Source: Desulfatibacillum alkenivorans DSM 16219 (GTDB lineage: Bacteria > Desulfobacterota > Desulfobacteria > Desulfobacterales > Desulfatibacillaceae). From it: a stretch of 64,000 nt of DNA. The translations under genes were made by a program, and so were the position numbers. Below, one piece after another: positions 7,142-15,175 of this stretch. The DNA is taken from positions 186,001 through 250,000 of the forward strand of contig NZ_FQZU01000002.1 of NCBI RefSeq assembly GCF_900142135.1. Direction: 5' to 3'. Within the stretch, counting starts at the first letter, position 1; each line of letters begins with the position of its first letter. The notes below the pieces were generated by a model. That model made no database searches, was not told where the DNA came from, and saw only the letters and a program-made list of their open reading frames with translations.

Positions 7142-9226
7142 ATGAAATTAAAGACCAAATTGATGCTGGGAGTCCCTTCGGTATTACTCATTGTCATGGT
7201 GGTGTGCACCATCCTGGTTTCTCTTATCGTGTACAAGCAGCAGCGCGCCGCATCCAATGACAGCCTGGACAAATCATTTAAAATCATCAGGCAGGACATT
7301 ACGGAAAGGCAGGAAAAGCTGGCCGCTGCAGCCCGCCAAATGGCCACGGCTCAGGATTTGGGAATCAAGGTGCAGTTCATCCAGGAGAATACGGATGAAA
7401 AAAACAGCGCCGACTTTTCCTTGTTCGGGTCGCAATACAGGAGCATGTTCCGGTCCGAGTATCTGACCATGGCCGAATCCATTTTCGAGGTGGCTTCTTC
7501 ATCCGGGGTGCAGGAAGTGCGTCTGTACAATCTGGAAGGCAAGTTCATTCTCGGCCTGCAAACCAATGGGGATAACGTCACGATTGCCTTTACCCACAAC
7601 GCGGAAAATCAGGAAATGGTTGAGGTGAAAAAAGGCGTTAACATGGCCAATGTGGAATGGACCGAAGTGGACGCCATCGATCCGGATATAAGCAGGGATT
7701 GGGAAGGAAACGCCCCCGCCTTCGCAATAGAGGACTTTTATACAAAAGGGGATCGGATAGGGCAGTTTGCGCTGGTCCCCGTTATGGGGGCGGTTTATAG
7801 CGACGAATTGGAGGATTTTGAGCCCAGGCAATTCGGGTTTCTTACTGCGGTGAAGTATTTTGAGCAGCAATTTGTGGAGCGCTCCGCCAAGATCAGCGAC
7901 GCCAATGTCAACCTGTTCCTGCCCGGGGGCCTGAGCCGGGGGACTTTGCCCGCCCAGCAGCAATGCGACTTCACCCCGTTTAAGAAGGTGTACGATAACT
8001 GGAGCCTCATGGCGCAGGATCCCATCCATAGTGAGGTCAAAATCGGCGGGAAAAATTATTTTCAGGCTTCTTTGCCTTTGTACGCTCAATCCCAGTGCAT
8101 CGGCGCCCTGGTTTCCCTCACTCCCATGGATCTGGCCAGGTCCAACACGTGGCAGGTCACCTGGGTGCTGATTGTCATCTTTCTGGTGTGTACGGGCGTG
8201 ATGTTTCCGGTCAGTTTTTTCGCCTCCAGAAGCATATTCTCCCATGTGCAGGAAGTGGTGGACAACCTCCGGGACATCGCCGAAGGCGACGGCGACCTGA
8301 CAGTGCGCCTGAACGTCGAGTCCAAGGACGAAATCGGGGATCTGGCAAGGAGCTTCAACGTATTTATCGAGAAAATTCACGTCATCGTTTCCCGCATTAA
8401 AGAAAGCGCGGACGCCTTGGCAACCTCGTCCAGCCAGATTTCCGCAACCTCATCCCAGTTGTCCACCAGTTCCATGGAGACCTCCACCACCGTGCTGGAG
8501 TTGAGCACCACGGCGGAGGAAGTCAAGCAGACCACCACCGTGGCCAACGAAAAAGCCGAAGCCGTGGCCCGGGAGGCCGAAGCCACCGCCCAGATTTCCG
8601 AGGCCGGAAGAAAAGCCACGGATGAAGCCGTGGAAGGCATGCAGCGCATCAAGGAGGAAATGGAGTACATCGCCGAAAGCATCGTAAAATTGAGCGAGCA
8701 CACCCACAGCATCGGCGAAATCATCGATACGGTGGCGGATCTGGCCAACGAATCCAATCTGCTTTCGGTCAACGCCTCCATAGAAGCCGCCAAGGCCGGC
8801 GAGTTCGGCAAGGGCTTCGGCGTGGTGGCCCAGGAGGTCAAGTCTCTGGCCGACCTTTCCAAGCAAGCCACCAGCCAGGTGAGGACCATCCTGAACGACA
8901 TCCAGACAGCCACCAGCGCCTCGGTGCTCGCCACCGAAAGAGGCTCCAAGGCCGTGGACACGGGGGAAGCCCTGGCATCCCGTTCCGGGGAGTCCATCCG
9001 GGCTCTGGAATCCAGCGTGCTGCAGGCCTCCAACTCCGCAACCCAGATTGCTGCGTCCAGCCAGCAGCAACTGGTCGGCATTGCGCAGCTTTCCGACGCT
9101 CTGGACAGCATTACCGAAGCCAGCAAGCAAAACTCGGAAGGCGCCAAGCAATTGGAAAGCGCCACCGTCCAACTGCATAATTTAGGGCAGGAGTTGAAGG
9201 AGCTTGCCGGGCGGTTTAGGCTCTAA
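7142..9226 (+). CDS. Methyl-accepting chemotaxis protein
   Basis: A 694-residue membrane chemoreceptor. Transmembrane segment 1 is at about residues 8-32, a large periplasmic sensor region at about 33-338 is unlike a standard Tar/Tsr four-helix bundle, transmembrane segment 2 is at about 340-365, a HAMP domain follows (DGDLTVRL ... DEIGDLARSFN), and then a long cytoplasmic signalling domain. The hairpin tip reads NESNLLSVNASIEAAKAG, a variant of the usual QTNLLALNAAIEAARAG. There is no C-terminal CheR-binding pentapeptide. ATG at 7142 is chosen because the in-frame GTG at 7130 lies inside the Shine-Dalgarno GAGGAG. It stands alone, so its chemotaxis kinase must be encoded elsewhere. Confidence 0.92.
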   Translation: MKLKTKLMLGVPSVLLIVMVVCTILVSLIVYKQQRAASNDSLDKSFKIIRQDITERQEKLAAAARQMATAQDLGIKVQFIQENTDEKNSADFSLFGSQYRSMFRSEYLTMAESIFEVASSSGVQEVRLYNLEGKFILGLQTNGDNVTIAFTHNAENQEMVEVKKGVNMANVEWTEVDAIDPDISRDWEGNAPAFAIEDFYTKGDRIGQFALVPVMGAVYSDELEDFEPRQFGFLTAVKYFEQQFVERSAKISDANVNLFLPGGLSRGTLPAQQQCDFTPFKKVYDNWSLMAQDPIHSEVKIGGKNYFQASLPLYAQSQCIGALVSLTPMDLARSNTWQVTWVLIVIFLVCTGVMFPVSFFASRSIFSHVQEVVDNLRDIAEGDGDLTVRLNVESKDEIGDLARSFNVFIEKIHVIVSRIKESADALATSSSQISATSSQLSTSSMETSTTVLELSTTAEEVKQTTTVANEKAEAVAREAEATAQISEAGRKATDEAVEGMQRIKEEMEYIAESIVKLSEHTHSIGEIIDTVADLANESNLLSVNASIEAAKAGEFGKGFGVVAQEVKSLADLSKQATSQVRTILNDIQTATSASVLATERGSKAVDTGEALASRSGESIRALESSVLQASNSATQIAASSQQQLVGIAQLSDALDSITEASKQNSEGAKQLESATVQLHNLGQELKELAGRFRL

Positions 9227-9273
9227 GCTCAAAAGCAGCTTTTTACGGAAAAAACCTGTCTCCTCGTTGGGGT

Positions 9274-9302
9274 TTGACAAAAACCCGCCCCTGGTTTATG
9301 CT
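9274..9302 (+). promoter_or_regulatory. Consensus promoter of the exported-protein/HAD operon
   Basis: TTGACA at 9274-9279 and TATGCT at 9297-9302 with a 17-base spacer, about 60 bases before the start of the gene at 9363. It separates this operon from the upstream chemoreceptor. Confidence 0.7.
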
Positions 9303-9362
9303 CCGAAATTCGGAGGGAAGCTGTTTTCTTTTTACTGCTTAATATTACAAGGAAAATTCCTC

Positions 9363-10250
9363 ATGAAAAAGGTTGCGGCGAGTATTGTTGTCTTGGCCGT
9401 ACTGCTGGGCTGCGCCATTGCAGGGGGGCAGTGGCATCTCAACCAACGCGCGGAAAAAGAGTTGACCAAAGGCCTGGAGAAAGCCGGCATTCCGGCCGAC
9501 GTCCAGTGCGACAAGGCTTCCGTCAACCTTTTTACCGGCGCCGCCCATTTTCGAGGCCTGAAGTTCATCACGGCAAAGTCTCCCGAACCCATATCCATTG
9601 ACAAGGCCATCATCCACTCTTTCAGGTGGGGCGTTTCCGACCCCGGCAAGCAGCATTTTGAACTTATCGGAATGAAGTCGGAAGCTGGCGGCGCCGAATA
9701 CATCGCCAGGGCCCAGGCCGCCGGCCTGGATCCCGAGGCCCTGTCCTGGAACCTGGAATGCGCCTATGATTACGCCAAAGATAAAAAGACCCTGGACATA
9801 AACACCCTGCGCATCACCGAAGACCAGATGGGAACCCTGGAGATGGATTTTCATTTTTGCAACCTGAACCTTCCCGAAGAGAAGGTCTCCCGGCTTCAGG
9901 CTTACATGACGGCCTTGAAGGTTCTTTCGGAAGCCAAGGTTGTCGGCGCTTCACTAACCTATAAAGACCCGAGATTGCTCGTCCTGGCCATGGAGCAGGC
10001 CGCCAAAGAGCAGGGCATGACCATTGCCGAGGTCAAAGCGGAAATGATTGAAGCCCTGGATGCCCAGATGACGGGAGACGAAAGCCCCGCCGTCAAAGCC
10101 ATCACGGAAGAGTTGAAGAAGTTCGTCAATGATCCTAAATCATTGACCATTCGCCTCAGTCCCCCGGAACCCTTCGGAATGCTTGAAATGCAGGCCGTAA
10201 CAACCGTGGATGACAAACTCCGGATTGCAGGCGTGGAGGTAAACGCGTGA
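9363..10250 (+). CDS. Exported or membrane-anchored protein of unknown function
   Basis: A 295-residue protein that I do not recognise as a named family. It begins MKKVAASIVVLAVLLGCAIAG, a signal peptide or N-terminal anchor; LLGCAIAG could be read as a weak lipobox. The mature part is rich in charged helices and has repeated short beta-type segments, with no obvious enzyme motif. ATG at 9363 is used because everything upstream in frame is promoter sequence. Its stop overlaps the start of the downstream HAD-type gene by four bases, so the two are coupled and may work together, possibly in envelope-linked ion handling, which is only a guess. Confidence 0.75.
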   Translation: MKKVAASIVVLAVLLGCAIAGGQWHLNQRAEKELTKGLEKAGIPADVQCDKASVNLFTGAAHFRGLKFITAKSPEPISIDKAIIHSFRWGVSDPGKQHFELIGMKSEAGGAEYIARAQAAGLDPEALSWNLECAYDYAKDKKTLDINTLRITEDQMGTLEMDFHFCNLNLPEEKVSRLQAYMTALKVLSEAKVVGASLTYKDPRLLVLAMEQAAKEQGMTIAEVKAEMIEALDAQMTGDESPAVKAITEELKKFVNDPKSLTIRLSPPEPFGMLEMQAVTTVDDKLRIAGVEVNA

Positions 10251-10717
10251 TCAATATTTCCATCCCCGGTTACGGAGACGCGTCTTACGGCAGTCTCGTG
10301 CTGGACTATAACGGAACCCTGGCCATAGACGGCAAGGTGATAGACGGAGTTATGGAAAGGCTGAAAACCCTTTCCCAAAGCCTGGAAATACATATTTTAA
10401 CCGCCGATACCTTCGGTACGGTAAAAGCAGCCTTTGAAGGGACCGGCTTTACGGTTTCCGTCCTCGGCAAAGAAGCCCAGGACCTGGCGAAGCAGCAATA
10501 CGTGGTGGAGCAGGGCGCGAAAAAAACCATTGCCGTGGGCAATGGGCGCAACGATTGCCTGATGCTTGAAAAAGCCGCTTTGGGCATTGCCGTTGTGGGC
10601 GCTGAATGCGCCGCGGGAGTCGCCGTGCAGGCGGCGGACATTGTGGCGCCCAACATCCTGTGCGCCCTGGATCTGCTGCTCAAGCCCCTGCGCCTCATCG
10701 CCACTCTGCGTTCGTGA
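10247..10717 (+). CDS. Soluble P-type-ATPase-like HAD family protein
   Basis: A 156-residue minimal HAD-fold protein resembling COG4087, the soluble P-type ATPase group. Motif I is DYNGT (nucleophile Asp present, the second acidic position replaced by Asn), motif II is TADT, and the C-terminal metal loop is GNGRND followed by AALGIAV. The motif GNGRND matches the P-type ATPase P-domain GDGxND rather than sugar phosphatases. There is no membrane segment or N-domain, so it cannot be a pump alone. It overlaps the preceding exported-protein gene (ATGA-type overlap). The likely activity is phosphatase or phosphotransfer; the substrate is unknown. Confidence 0.8.
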   Translation: MINISIPGYGDASYGSLVLDYNGTLAIDGKVIDGVMERLKTLSQSLEIHILTADTFGTVKAAFEGTGFTVSVLGKEAQDLAKQQYVVEQGAKKTIAVGNGRNDCLMLEKAALGIAVVGAECAAGVAVQAADIVAPNILCALDLLLKPLRLIATLRS

Positions 10718-10788
10718 CGCATGCTGACGCATAGTTGCGCCAATTAGAAAACCAGAGGCGCCATTGTTGGGCAAGCGCCCAAAAAAAA

Positions 10789-10875
10789 GACGCTGGGTCC
10801 CCGTTTCCGGGAGTGCGTCATGATGATTGCACAACTACCGCAATCATCCCGCCGCATCCCTTCACGGGGATGACG
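10789..10875. repeat. Palindromic repeat family C, copy 1
   Basis: Begins GACGCTGGGTCCCCG and ends CACGGGGATGACG, with an internal inverted stretch (GATGATTGC ... GCAATCATC). The same plan, in opposite orientation, is found at 58310-58399. Confidence 0.65.
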
Positions 10876-10968
10876 AGCGACTTGGATAAATTTGAGATTT
10901 TTCAGAGGTGCAGTCATGCTCTGCTGAAATTTCAACCGACCTCTATGTTTGCATTTGCCGTAACAGTC

Positions 10969-11028
10969 CGTCATCCCCGCAAGGGCGATCCGCTTTTCAG
11001 GATCGGCCGCAAGCGGGGACCCAGCGTC
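10969..11028. repeat. Palindromic repeat family C, copy 2
   Basis: Runs from CGTCATCCCCGCAAGGG to GCAAGCGGGGACCCAGCGTC with an inner GATCCGCTTTTC/GGATCGG hairpin. Its reverse complement is nearly identical to 57793-57852, differing at only a few positions. Confidence 0.7.
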
Positions 11029-11121
11029 CTTTTGAAAGCATGGCATCATGGCTGCTGTCGTCTTTTTTAGGCGGGTCTTTCAACTGATTTGAACGATAAT
11101 GCCTGATTACTAATCTCTATC

Positions 11122-11418
11122 CTAATAATGATAGCGCGCCTGAATAAAGTCGATTCGCGCATCACGCACCAAGTATACCAATCGGTGCTCCTGGGTGATT
11201 CGGCGGGACCATACGCCGGGGCCGGGATATTTTAAAGGCTTCGTCTTGCCGATCCCCTTGAATGGGCCGCGCATGACCGCTTCTATGAGTTGAAAAATCC
11301 GCAACGCTGTCTTTCGGTCCTTTTCCACCCAGAATCGAAGGTCCTCCCTGAACTCAGGCTGAAAGACCGACAGGCGCCCCCCGGAATCGTCCGGGAGCTT
11401 TTCCCGCCTTTTACTCAA
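11122..11418 (-). CDS. yoeB: YoeB/Txe-family toxin (ribosome-dependent mRNA interferase)
   Basis: A 98-residue toxin of the Txe/YoeB branch of the RelE superfamily, which cleaves mRNA at the ribosomal A site. It is slightly longer at the N-terminus than E. coli YoeB. Typical features are EFREDLRFWVEKDRKTALRI, the basic catalytic stretch WSRRITQEHRLVY and the C-terminal HY dipeptide that supplies catalytic residues. The first bases overlap the end of the antitoxin gene by 8, the usual antitoxin-first order. All catalytic positions appear intact, so the toxin is probably functional. Confidence 0.93.
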   Translation of the reverse strand: MSKRREKLPDDSGGRLSVFQPEFREDLRFWVEKDRKTALRIFQLIEAVMRGPFKGIGKTKPLKYPGPGVWSRRITQEHRLVYLVRDARIDFIQARYHY

Positions 11419-11689
11419 GGCCGACCTCGCTCCGAAGATCTTCCACGGGCTGGGCGGAGCCCTGGTCGCTCCTGGCTCTTTCCAATGCCGTCAACAGACG
11501 CTCTGCATTCCTGGGAGACCTGAGCAAGTGAGCTGTCTCAAGAATCCCTCCCAACTCATCCGCCGATATCAACGCCACGTCCTCATGCCCCCGGCGCTGG
11601 ATGATCACCACTTCCCGGTTTTCCGAAACCTCATTCAGCAGCGAAGCCAAATGCGCTCTGGCATGCGTGTAGGTTGTCTGGATAGCCAT
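11411..11689 (-). CDS. yefM: YefM/Phd-family antitoxin
   Basis: A 92-residue antitoxin of the Phd/YefM type: N-terminal DNA-binding domain (YTHARAHLASLLNEVSENREVVIIQRRG, then ALISADELGGILET) and a flexible C-terminal toxin-binding tail. It neutralises the downstream YoeB-type toxin and, with it, should repress its own promoter through the TGTACA palindromes directly upstream. It lies on an otherwise repeat-rich, non-operonic stretch, consistent with a horizontally acquired module. Confidence 0.93.
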   Translation of the reverse strand: MAIQTTYTHARAHLASLLNEVSENREVVIIQRRGHEDVALISADELGGILETAHLLRSPRNAERLLTALERARSDQGSAQPVEDLRSEVGLE

Positions 11690-11707
11690 TTTCGCCTCCT
11701 TTACATA

Positions 11708-11730
11708 TATGTACAGCTATAGTGTACATG
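11708..11730 (-). promoter_or_regulatory. YefM-YoeB operator: paired TGTACA palindromes
   Basis: Two TGTACA hexamers at 11710-11715 and 11723-11728, 13 bases centre to centre, within 45 bases upstream of the yefM start. TGTACA is the known core of YefM-YoeB operators in E. coli, where the long and short palindromes lie side by side. Confidence 0.75.
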
Positions 11731-11776
11731 TTCAAGCCGTAGATGTCAATGTGCGGGACGCGAATATGGGCGCTTA

Positions 11777-11815
11777 TAAAAAAAGACGGCCTGTGCTGCA
11801 ATGCAAAGGCCGCCT
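11777..11815 (-). terminator. Terminator after the TM2-domain gene
   Basis: Read on the minus strand, AGGCGGCCT pairs with AGGCCGTCT (one G-U pair) over a loop of about 13 bases and is followed by seven T. It ends the 13765-11854 transcript and separates it from yefM. Confidence 0.75.
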
Positions 11816-11853
11816 CATGAAGTGCTAAATAGTTTTTAAATCAGATAGTTTGA

Positions 11854-12252
11854 TTAAGCGCGTTGAGAGTTGACTTCGCTGATCTGCCCGTTCAAGGTCC
11901 AGTAATCGTAAAGGTATCCCACGGCAAACAGCCCGCCGGTAACCAGCCACAAAAGGCCGGTCAGCCATTTGCCCATATAAAACCGGTGTATGCCCAAATA
12001 TCCTAAAAAGGTGAGCAGAATCCAGGCGATGGTGTAATCCACGGGGCCGGATTCGTATCTGACTTCCGCTTTGGCGTCCATGCCCGGGATGAGTAACAGG
12101 TCCACAATCCAGCCAATTAAAAACAGGCCGAAGGTGAAAAAATAAATAGTGCCGGAAACCGGCTTGCCGAAATAAAAACGGTGCGCGCCGAAAAATCCGA
12201 AAATCCATAAGATGTAGCCGACCGCCACGCTGTGCGTGTTTTCTCCTTGCAT
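11854..12252 (-). CDS. TM2 domain-containing membrane protein (two TM2 units)
   Basis: A 132-residue integral membrane protein built of two TM2 modules in tandem. Module 1 (about residues 10-60) has GYILWIFGFFGAHRFYFGK and a second helix ending IGWIVDLLLIP; module 2 (about 72-120) repeats this as WILLTFLGYLGIHRFYMGK and FAVGYLYDYW. The GxHRFY motif in each copy is the TM2 signature. Four transmembrane helices are predicted. TM2 proteins have no settled function in bacteria. It is 10 bases after the exported 500-residue protein gene and so cotranscribed with it. Confidence 0.88.
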   Translation of the reverse strand: MQGENTHSVAVGYILWIFGFFGAHRFYFGKPVSGTIYFFTFGLFLIGWIVDLLLIPGMDAKAEVRYESGPVDYTIAWILLTFLGYLGIHRFYMGKWLTGLLWLVTGGLFAVGYLYDYWTLNGQISEVNSQRA

Positions 12253-12262
12253 CCTGCCTCCT

Positions 12263-13765
12263 TTAACCGTCTTTGGAAACGCTTCCCGCGTTGCTCAATG
12301 CCTCCTGCCGCACCCCGTCCCCCGAGTACATTCGCATGTCCAGAATTATAGCATTCAGGGTGCGGGTCAGCAAGCGCTGCATGTCGTACTGCGTGTTTCC
12401 GTCGGTCTGGAAGCAATACTTGATGGCTGCGGCGGCGAATCGCACATAGTAATTATCCAGCAACTCCGTGGTTCCGCGCATATGAAAGGCCACGTTCTCC
12501 GGGTCTGAGTCGTCCCATTCCATGACCATGCGTGAGCCTTCCCCGTTATTGGCGTTCACCAGCAGGCGAGTGAAGCCGAACAGCACGTTGTCCACCTTTT
12601 TGGGGATGGCCAGATCGCGGACCCAATCCGGGACTTTGCCTTCGGCCTTGCCGAAAAGGCTGGTCCGGTCAATGTTGGTCAGCCTGACTTCCAGGGCCCC
12701 CTTGGTCCCCTCCCGATGATAGCGCCATGCAGAGTCTATGTTTTCCGTAGTGAACTTGATGCCGAATACATTCACGAACAAGGTCATGTCCACGTCGAAT
12801 TCCAATTCCTTCAGGCCCACGCCCCGCACTTCCTGATCAAACAGAGGATTTCCCTTGGCGTCAAAGGGGATGACCTTCCCCTGCCGGGTCAGCATGGACA
12901 GGCTGAAAATGTCTTTCTGGGAGTCAAAAGCCATCTTGAGGATGGTCGCGCCCTGTTTGTTGGAGACGATTACCTCGCTGCGAAACAGATCCCTGAAATC
13001 CTCCAGGTAGCCGCTTAAAAAAGGATAATCTTTTTTGATGGCGTCCAGCTTTAAAAACACCCGGAAATTTTGCACCGTGTATTCCTGTCCCTCAAATTCC
13101 CGGGTGACGATCTCGGAATGGAGCGGGTAGGTGTAAAGCTGAATCAACCGCGCACCGTGAGGAAACTTTGTGTAAAACTCCTTCAACACCATCAGGGCTT
13201 CCATTTTGATATGGCGGTCCCTGCGGGTGCGCAAGGCCTGCAGTTCATGAAAGTTTTTCGGATCGATCACTTTTAAAAAACCCTCGTGAAGCGCCAGGCC
13301 GGTTTGGTCCGACATTCTCAGGGTGTTGGCCCGGATGTCCATATGGGCCGAAAAACTGGGGCCGCCGTATTCGCAGGTCTCATGCCGCTTTAAGCCGAAT
13401 TCCGCCGTAAAACCGCCGGGACAAGGCTTGGCGCCTGACCGGCCGGTGGTCAGGGCGTAAGAGCCAGGTTGGTTACTTCCGATAAAAACCAGTCCCCTGG
13501 ACCCGTCCGGAAGAGTCTCTAAAAAGCCGCTTTCATATAACTCATCGATGCTGAATTTAGAGGCTTTTTCATACACAAAGGCATTAAACTCCTGGATGTT
13601 CGGCGCCATCTCCATGGACGCAGCCGCCCTTTGCACTACCTCAAGAATTTCCTCCGCGGCCTGCGCGCCCTTGCCGTCAGGAGTCATGTCGTTTAACGCG
13701 TTCGGATAACTATACACACTGACCGATGCCGCAGCTAGCAAAACGGCGAAAATCCATGCTTTCAT
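12263..13765 (-). CDS. Large exported protein of unknown function
   Basis: A 500-residue protein I cannot assign to a family. It starts MKAWIFAVLLAAASVSVYS, a typical Sec signal peptide, so it is periplasmic or outer-surface. The mature chain mixes beta-rich stretches (for example SRGLVFIGSNQPGSYAL and YPLHSEIVTREF) with helices and contains only three mature cysteines, two close together at about residues 114 and 126. No heme motif, metallopeptidase motif or transmembrane anchor is seen. It is followed by the double TM2 gene and terminator, giving a two-gene unit. Codon use looks like its neighbours. Confidence 0.8.
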   Translation of the reverse strand: MKAWIFAVLLAAASVSVYSYPNALNDMTPDGKGAQAAEEILEVVQRAAASMEMAPNIQEFNAFVYEKASKFSIDELYESGFLETLPDGSRGLVFIGSNQPGSYALTTGRSGAKPCPGGFTAEFGLKRHETCEYGGPSFSAHMDIRANTLRMSDQTGLALHEGFLKVIDPKNFHELQALRTRRDRHIKMEALMVLKEFYTKFPHGARLIQLYTYPLHSEIVTREFEGQEYTVQNFRVFLKLDAIKKDYPFLSGYLEDFRDLFRSEVIVSNKQGATILKMAFDSQKDIFSLSMLTRQGKVIPFDAKGNPLFDQEVRGVGLKELEFDVDMTLFVNVFGIKFTTENIDSAWRYHREGTKGALEVRLTNIDRTSLFGKAEGKVPDWVRDLAIPKKVDNVLFGFTRLLVNANNGEGSRMVMEWDDSDPENVAFHMRGTTELLDNYYVRFAAAAIKYCFQTDGNTQYDMQRLLTRTLNAIILDMRMYSGDGVRQEALSNAGSVSKDG

Positions 13766-14329
13766 AATTTAGTCCTGACGTGTCTGCTGTGATTGGGCTT
13801 TAAGGCCAAGCTGCTTTACATCAAGAAGTACATACTACGATGTATTTCGGAAGCGGCGGATTTCGGGGACATGACCTTATCTCTGTCAAAACGATTCAAC
13901 TCTCCATGGCTATCGTTTGAGATAAGGATCGTGTCCCCGGAAATCCGTGTAGTTAGTCTAAAGTAAAGCAAATTGGCGTTTAGCCTGGTTGCATATGGCC
14001 TGAGGCGTCCTGAATTTCCCCCCGGATTCAGGCCGATTCTTGAAAAGCGCCCGCGGTTTTCAAGGCCTGCGGCGCCATGGGCATGGCTTCGGCTTGAAAA
14101 AGCAAGGATCGCTGCAAACTGTTTGATGAATAATACTTGGATGTTCTGCCTCATGTTGTCAAGAATAAATTTTACGACCGAAGAAAAAAACGCGCCCCCG
14201 GATCAGACCTTTTCCTTGCCTTGATCAGGGAAATATGACAAAAAACCTGCCTTTGCGTTTTAACCCACGGAACCGGGCCTGCCGGCGGGCGCTTACAGGT
14301 GGAAGTCCGGAAATAAAGAGGGGCAACCA
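13766..14329. other. Non-coding stretch between divergent genes
   Basis: About 560 bases lie between the exported protein (minus) and the nucleotidyltransferase-fold gene (plus). I see only the family-A repeat at 13858-13946 and a short local near-repeat (TTGAAAAGCG ... CTTGAAAAAGC at about 14040-14100). Short open frames here lack codon bias and ribosome sites. Confidence 0.5.
13858..13946. repeat. Intergenic palindromic repeat, family A, copy 2
   Basis: GGATTTCGGGGACATGACCTTATCTC at the left (given in parts: GGATTTC, GGGGACATGAC, CTTATCTC) faces GAGATAAG, GATCGTGTCCCC and GGAAATCC at the right. This is the best-paired copy of the family. Confidence 0.85.
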
Positions 14330-14917
14330 ATGGAAGATCTTTTGAAAAAGGCCGAACTGCTGGACGAACAAGCCCGGCAAGTGATCCAAGATGTTCGTCT
14401 CATGGAATCCTGGAAGTCCGTGGGCGCGACCCTGAACATGGTGGGCTCCTTCGCCATGGGCCTGATGATGAACCACAGGGATATAGACTGCCATGTCTAT
14501 ACAAACCCTTTCAGCCTGCCGGACAGTTTTTTAGCCGTGTCGAAAATTGCGGAAAACCCCCGCGTCCGCTCCGTCAACTACATCAACCTGTTGGACGCCG
14601 AAGACAAGTGCCTGGAATGGCACGCCGTATACGAAGCCCCGGATGGACAAGCCTGGAAGATCGATATGATCCATATTCTGGTGGACTCCGTCTTCGCCGG
14701 GCATTTTGAAAAGGTTGCCGAGCGGGTTTCCAAGGCATTGACGCCGGAATCGCGCCTTGCCGTTCTATCCATCAAGAACGCCATGCCCGCAGATCAAAAC
14801 GTCATGGGCATAGAAATCTATCAGGCGGTGATTCAACACGGAATGCGCGACATCCAATCCTTTTTGGATTGGAAGGCCCGGCAGCCCGAAGCCGGCATCA
14901 TTACCTGGATGCCTTGA
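14330..14917 (+). CDS. Nucleotidyltransferase-fold protein of unknown role
   Basis: A 195-residue soluble protein. It carries the nucleotidyltransferase signature: G39-S40 after a hydrophobic strand, then D51-x-D53 (HRDIDCHVY) and a third acidic strand QAWKIDMIH near residue 113, the Gly-Ser ... DxD ... D arrangement of the polymerase-beta-like fold. The helical C-terminus (about 135-195) could be a substrate-binding unit. No partner HEPN or Fic-like gene is adjacent. The ribosome site AAGAGGGG precedes the ATG. Candidates are aminoglycoside-type adenylyltransferase, tRNA-related enzyme or stand-alone antitoxin-like MNT; I cannot choose. Confidence 0.65.
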   Translation: MEDLLKKAELLDEQARQVIQDVRLMESWKSVGATLNMVGSFAMGLMMNHRDIDCHVYTNPFSLPDSFLAVSKIAENPRVRSVNYINLLDAEDKCLEWHAVYEAPDGQAWKIDMIHILVDSVFAGHFEKVAERVSKALTPESRLAVLSIKNAMPADQNVMGIEIYQAVIQHGMRDIQSFLDWKARQPEAGIITWMP

Positions 14918-15023
14918 GCATATATATGCCGGCCTGATTCCTTTTTGTTTGGCGTCTTCTAATGACGCCCGGTCATTAATCCCTTTACATGGCGGCTTTT
15001 TCAGGCTATACCACACCGAAATG

Positions 15024-15107
15024 ATGGTTGGGGTGCCCGAAGAGAAATTCGGGCTGAGATTATACCCACTGAACCTGATCCGGGTAATGCCGGCGCTAGG
15101 GAACCAT
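15024..15107 (+). ncRNA. TPP (thiamine pyrophosphate) riboswitch
   Basis: Closing stem P1 pairs ATGGTT (15024-15029) with AACCAT (15102-15107). Inside are the invariant THI-box parts: GGGGTGCCCG, GGGCTGAGA, ACCCACTGAACCTGATC, CGGGTAATGCCGGCG and TAGGGAACC. It sits 70 bases upstream of thi4 and just before a terminator, so ligand binding should promote termination. Confidence 0.95.
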
Positions 15108-15126
15108 GTGCACGAAAGAGTATTAA

Positions 15127-15158
15127 GGCGGCTCCCGGATTCGGGAGTCGCCTTTTTT
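15127..15158 (+). terminator. Expression-platform terminator of the TPP riboswitch
   Basis: GGCGGCTCCCG pairs with CGGGAGTCGCC (one G-U pair) over a short loop and is followed by TTTTTT. It lies between the aptamer and the thi4 ribosome site and is the expected off-switch. Confidence 0.85.
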
Positions 15159-15175
15159 ACTTTTTCGGAGGAATC

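Larger units (their letters stand above)
10718..11121. other. Non-coding stretch with GTCATCCCCG-type repeats
   Basis: Between the HAD gene and yoeB I find no gene. The stretch holds two copies of repeat family C in opposite arrangement (10789-10875 and 10969-11028) separated by unremarkable sequence. Confidence 0.6.

Noticed and set aside
11122-11689. Possible mobile island around the toxin-antitoxin pair
   Set aside because: No integrase, transposase, attachment site or tRNA next to it; only repeat family C flanks one side.
13816-14154. 112-residue minus-strand frame in the gap before the NTase gene
   Set aside because: It crosses the family-A repeat and has no coding signature.
13973-14224. 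83-residue plus-strand frame in the same gap
   Set aside because: Arg/Pro-rich, no ribosome site and no recognisable domain.
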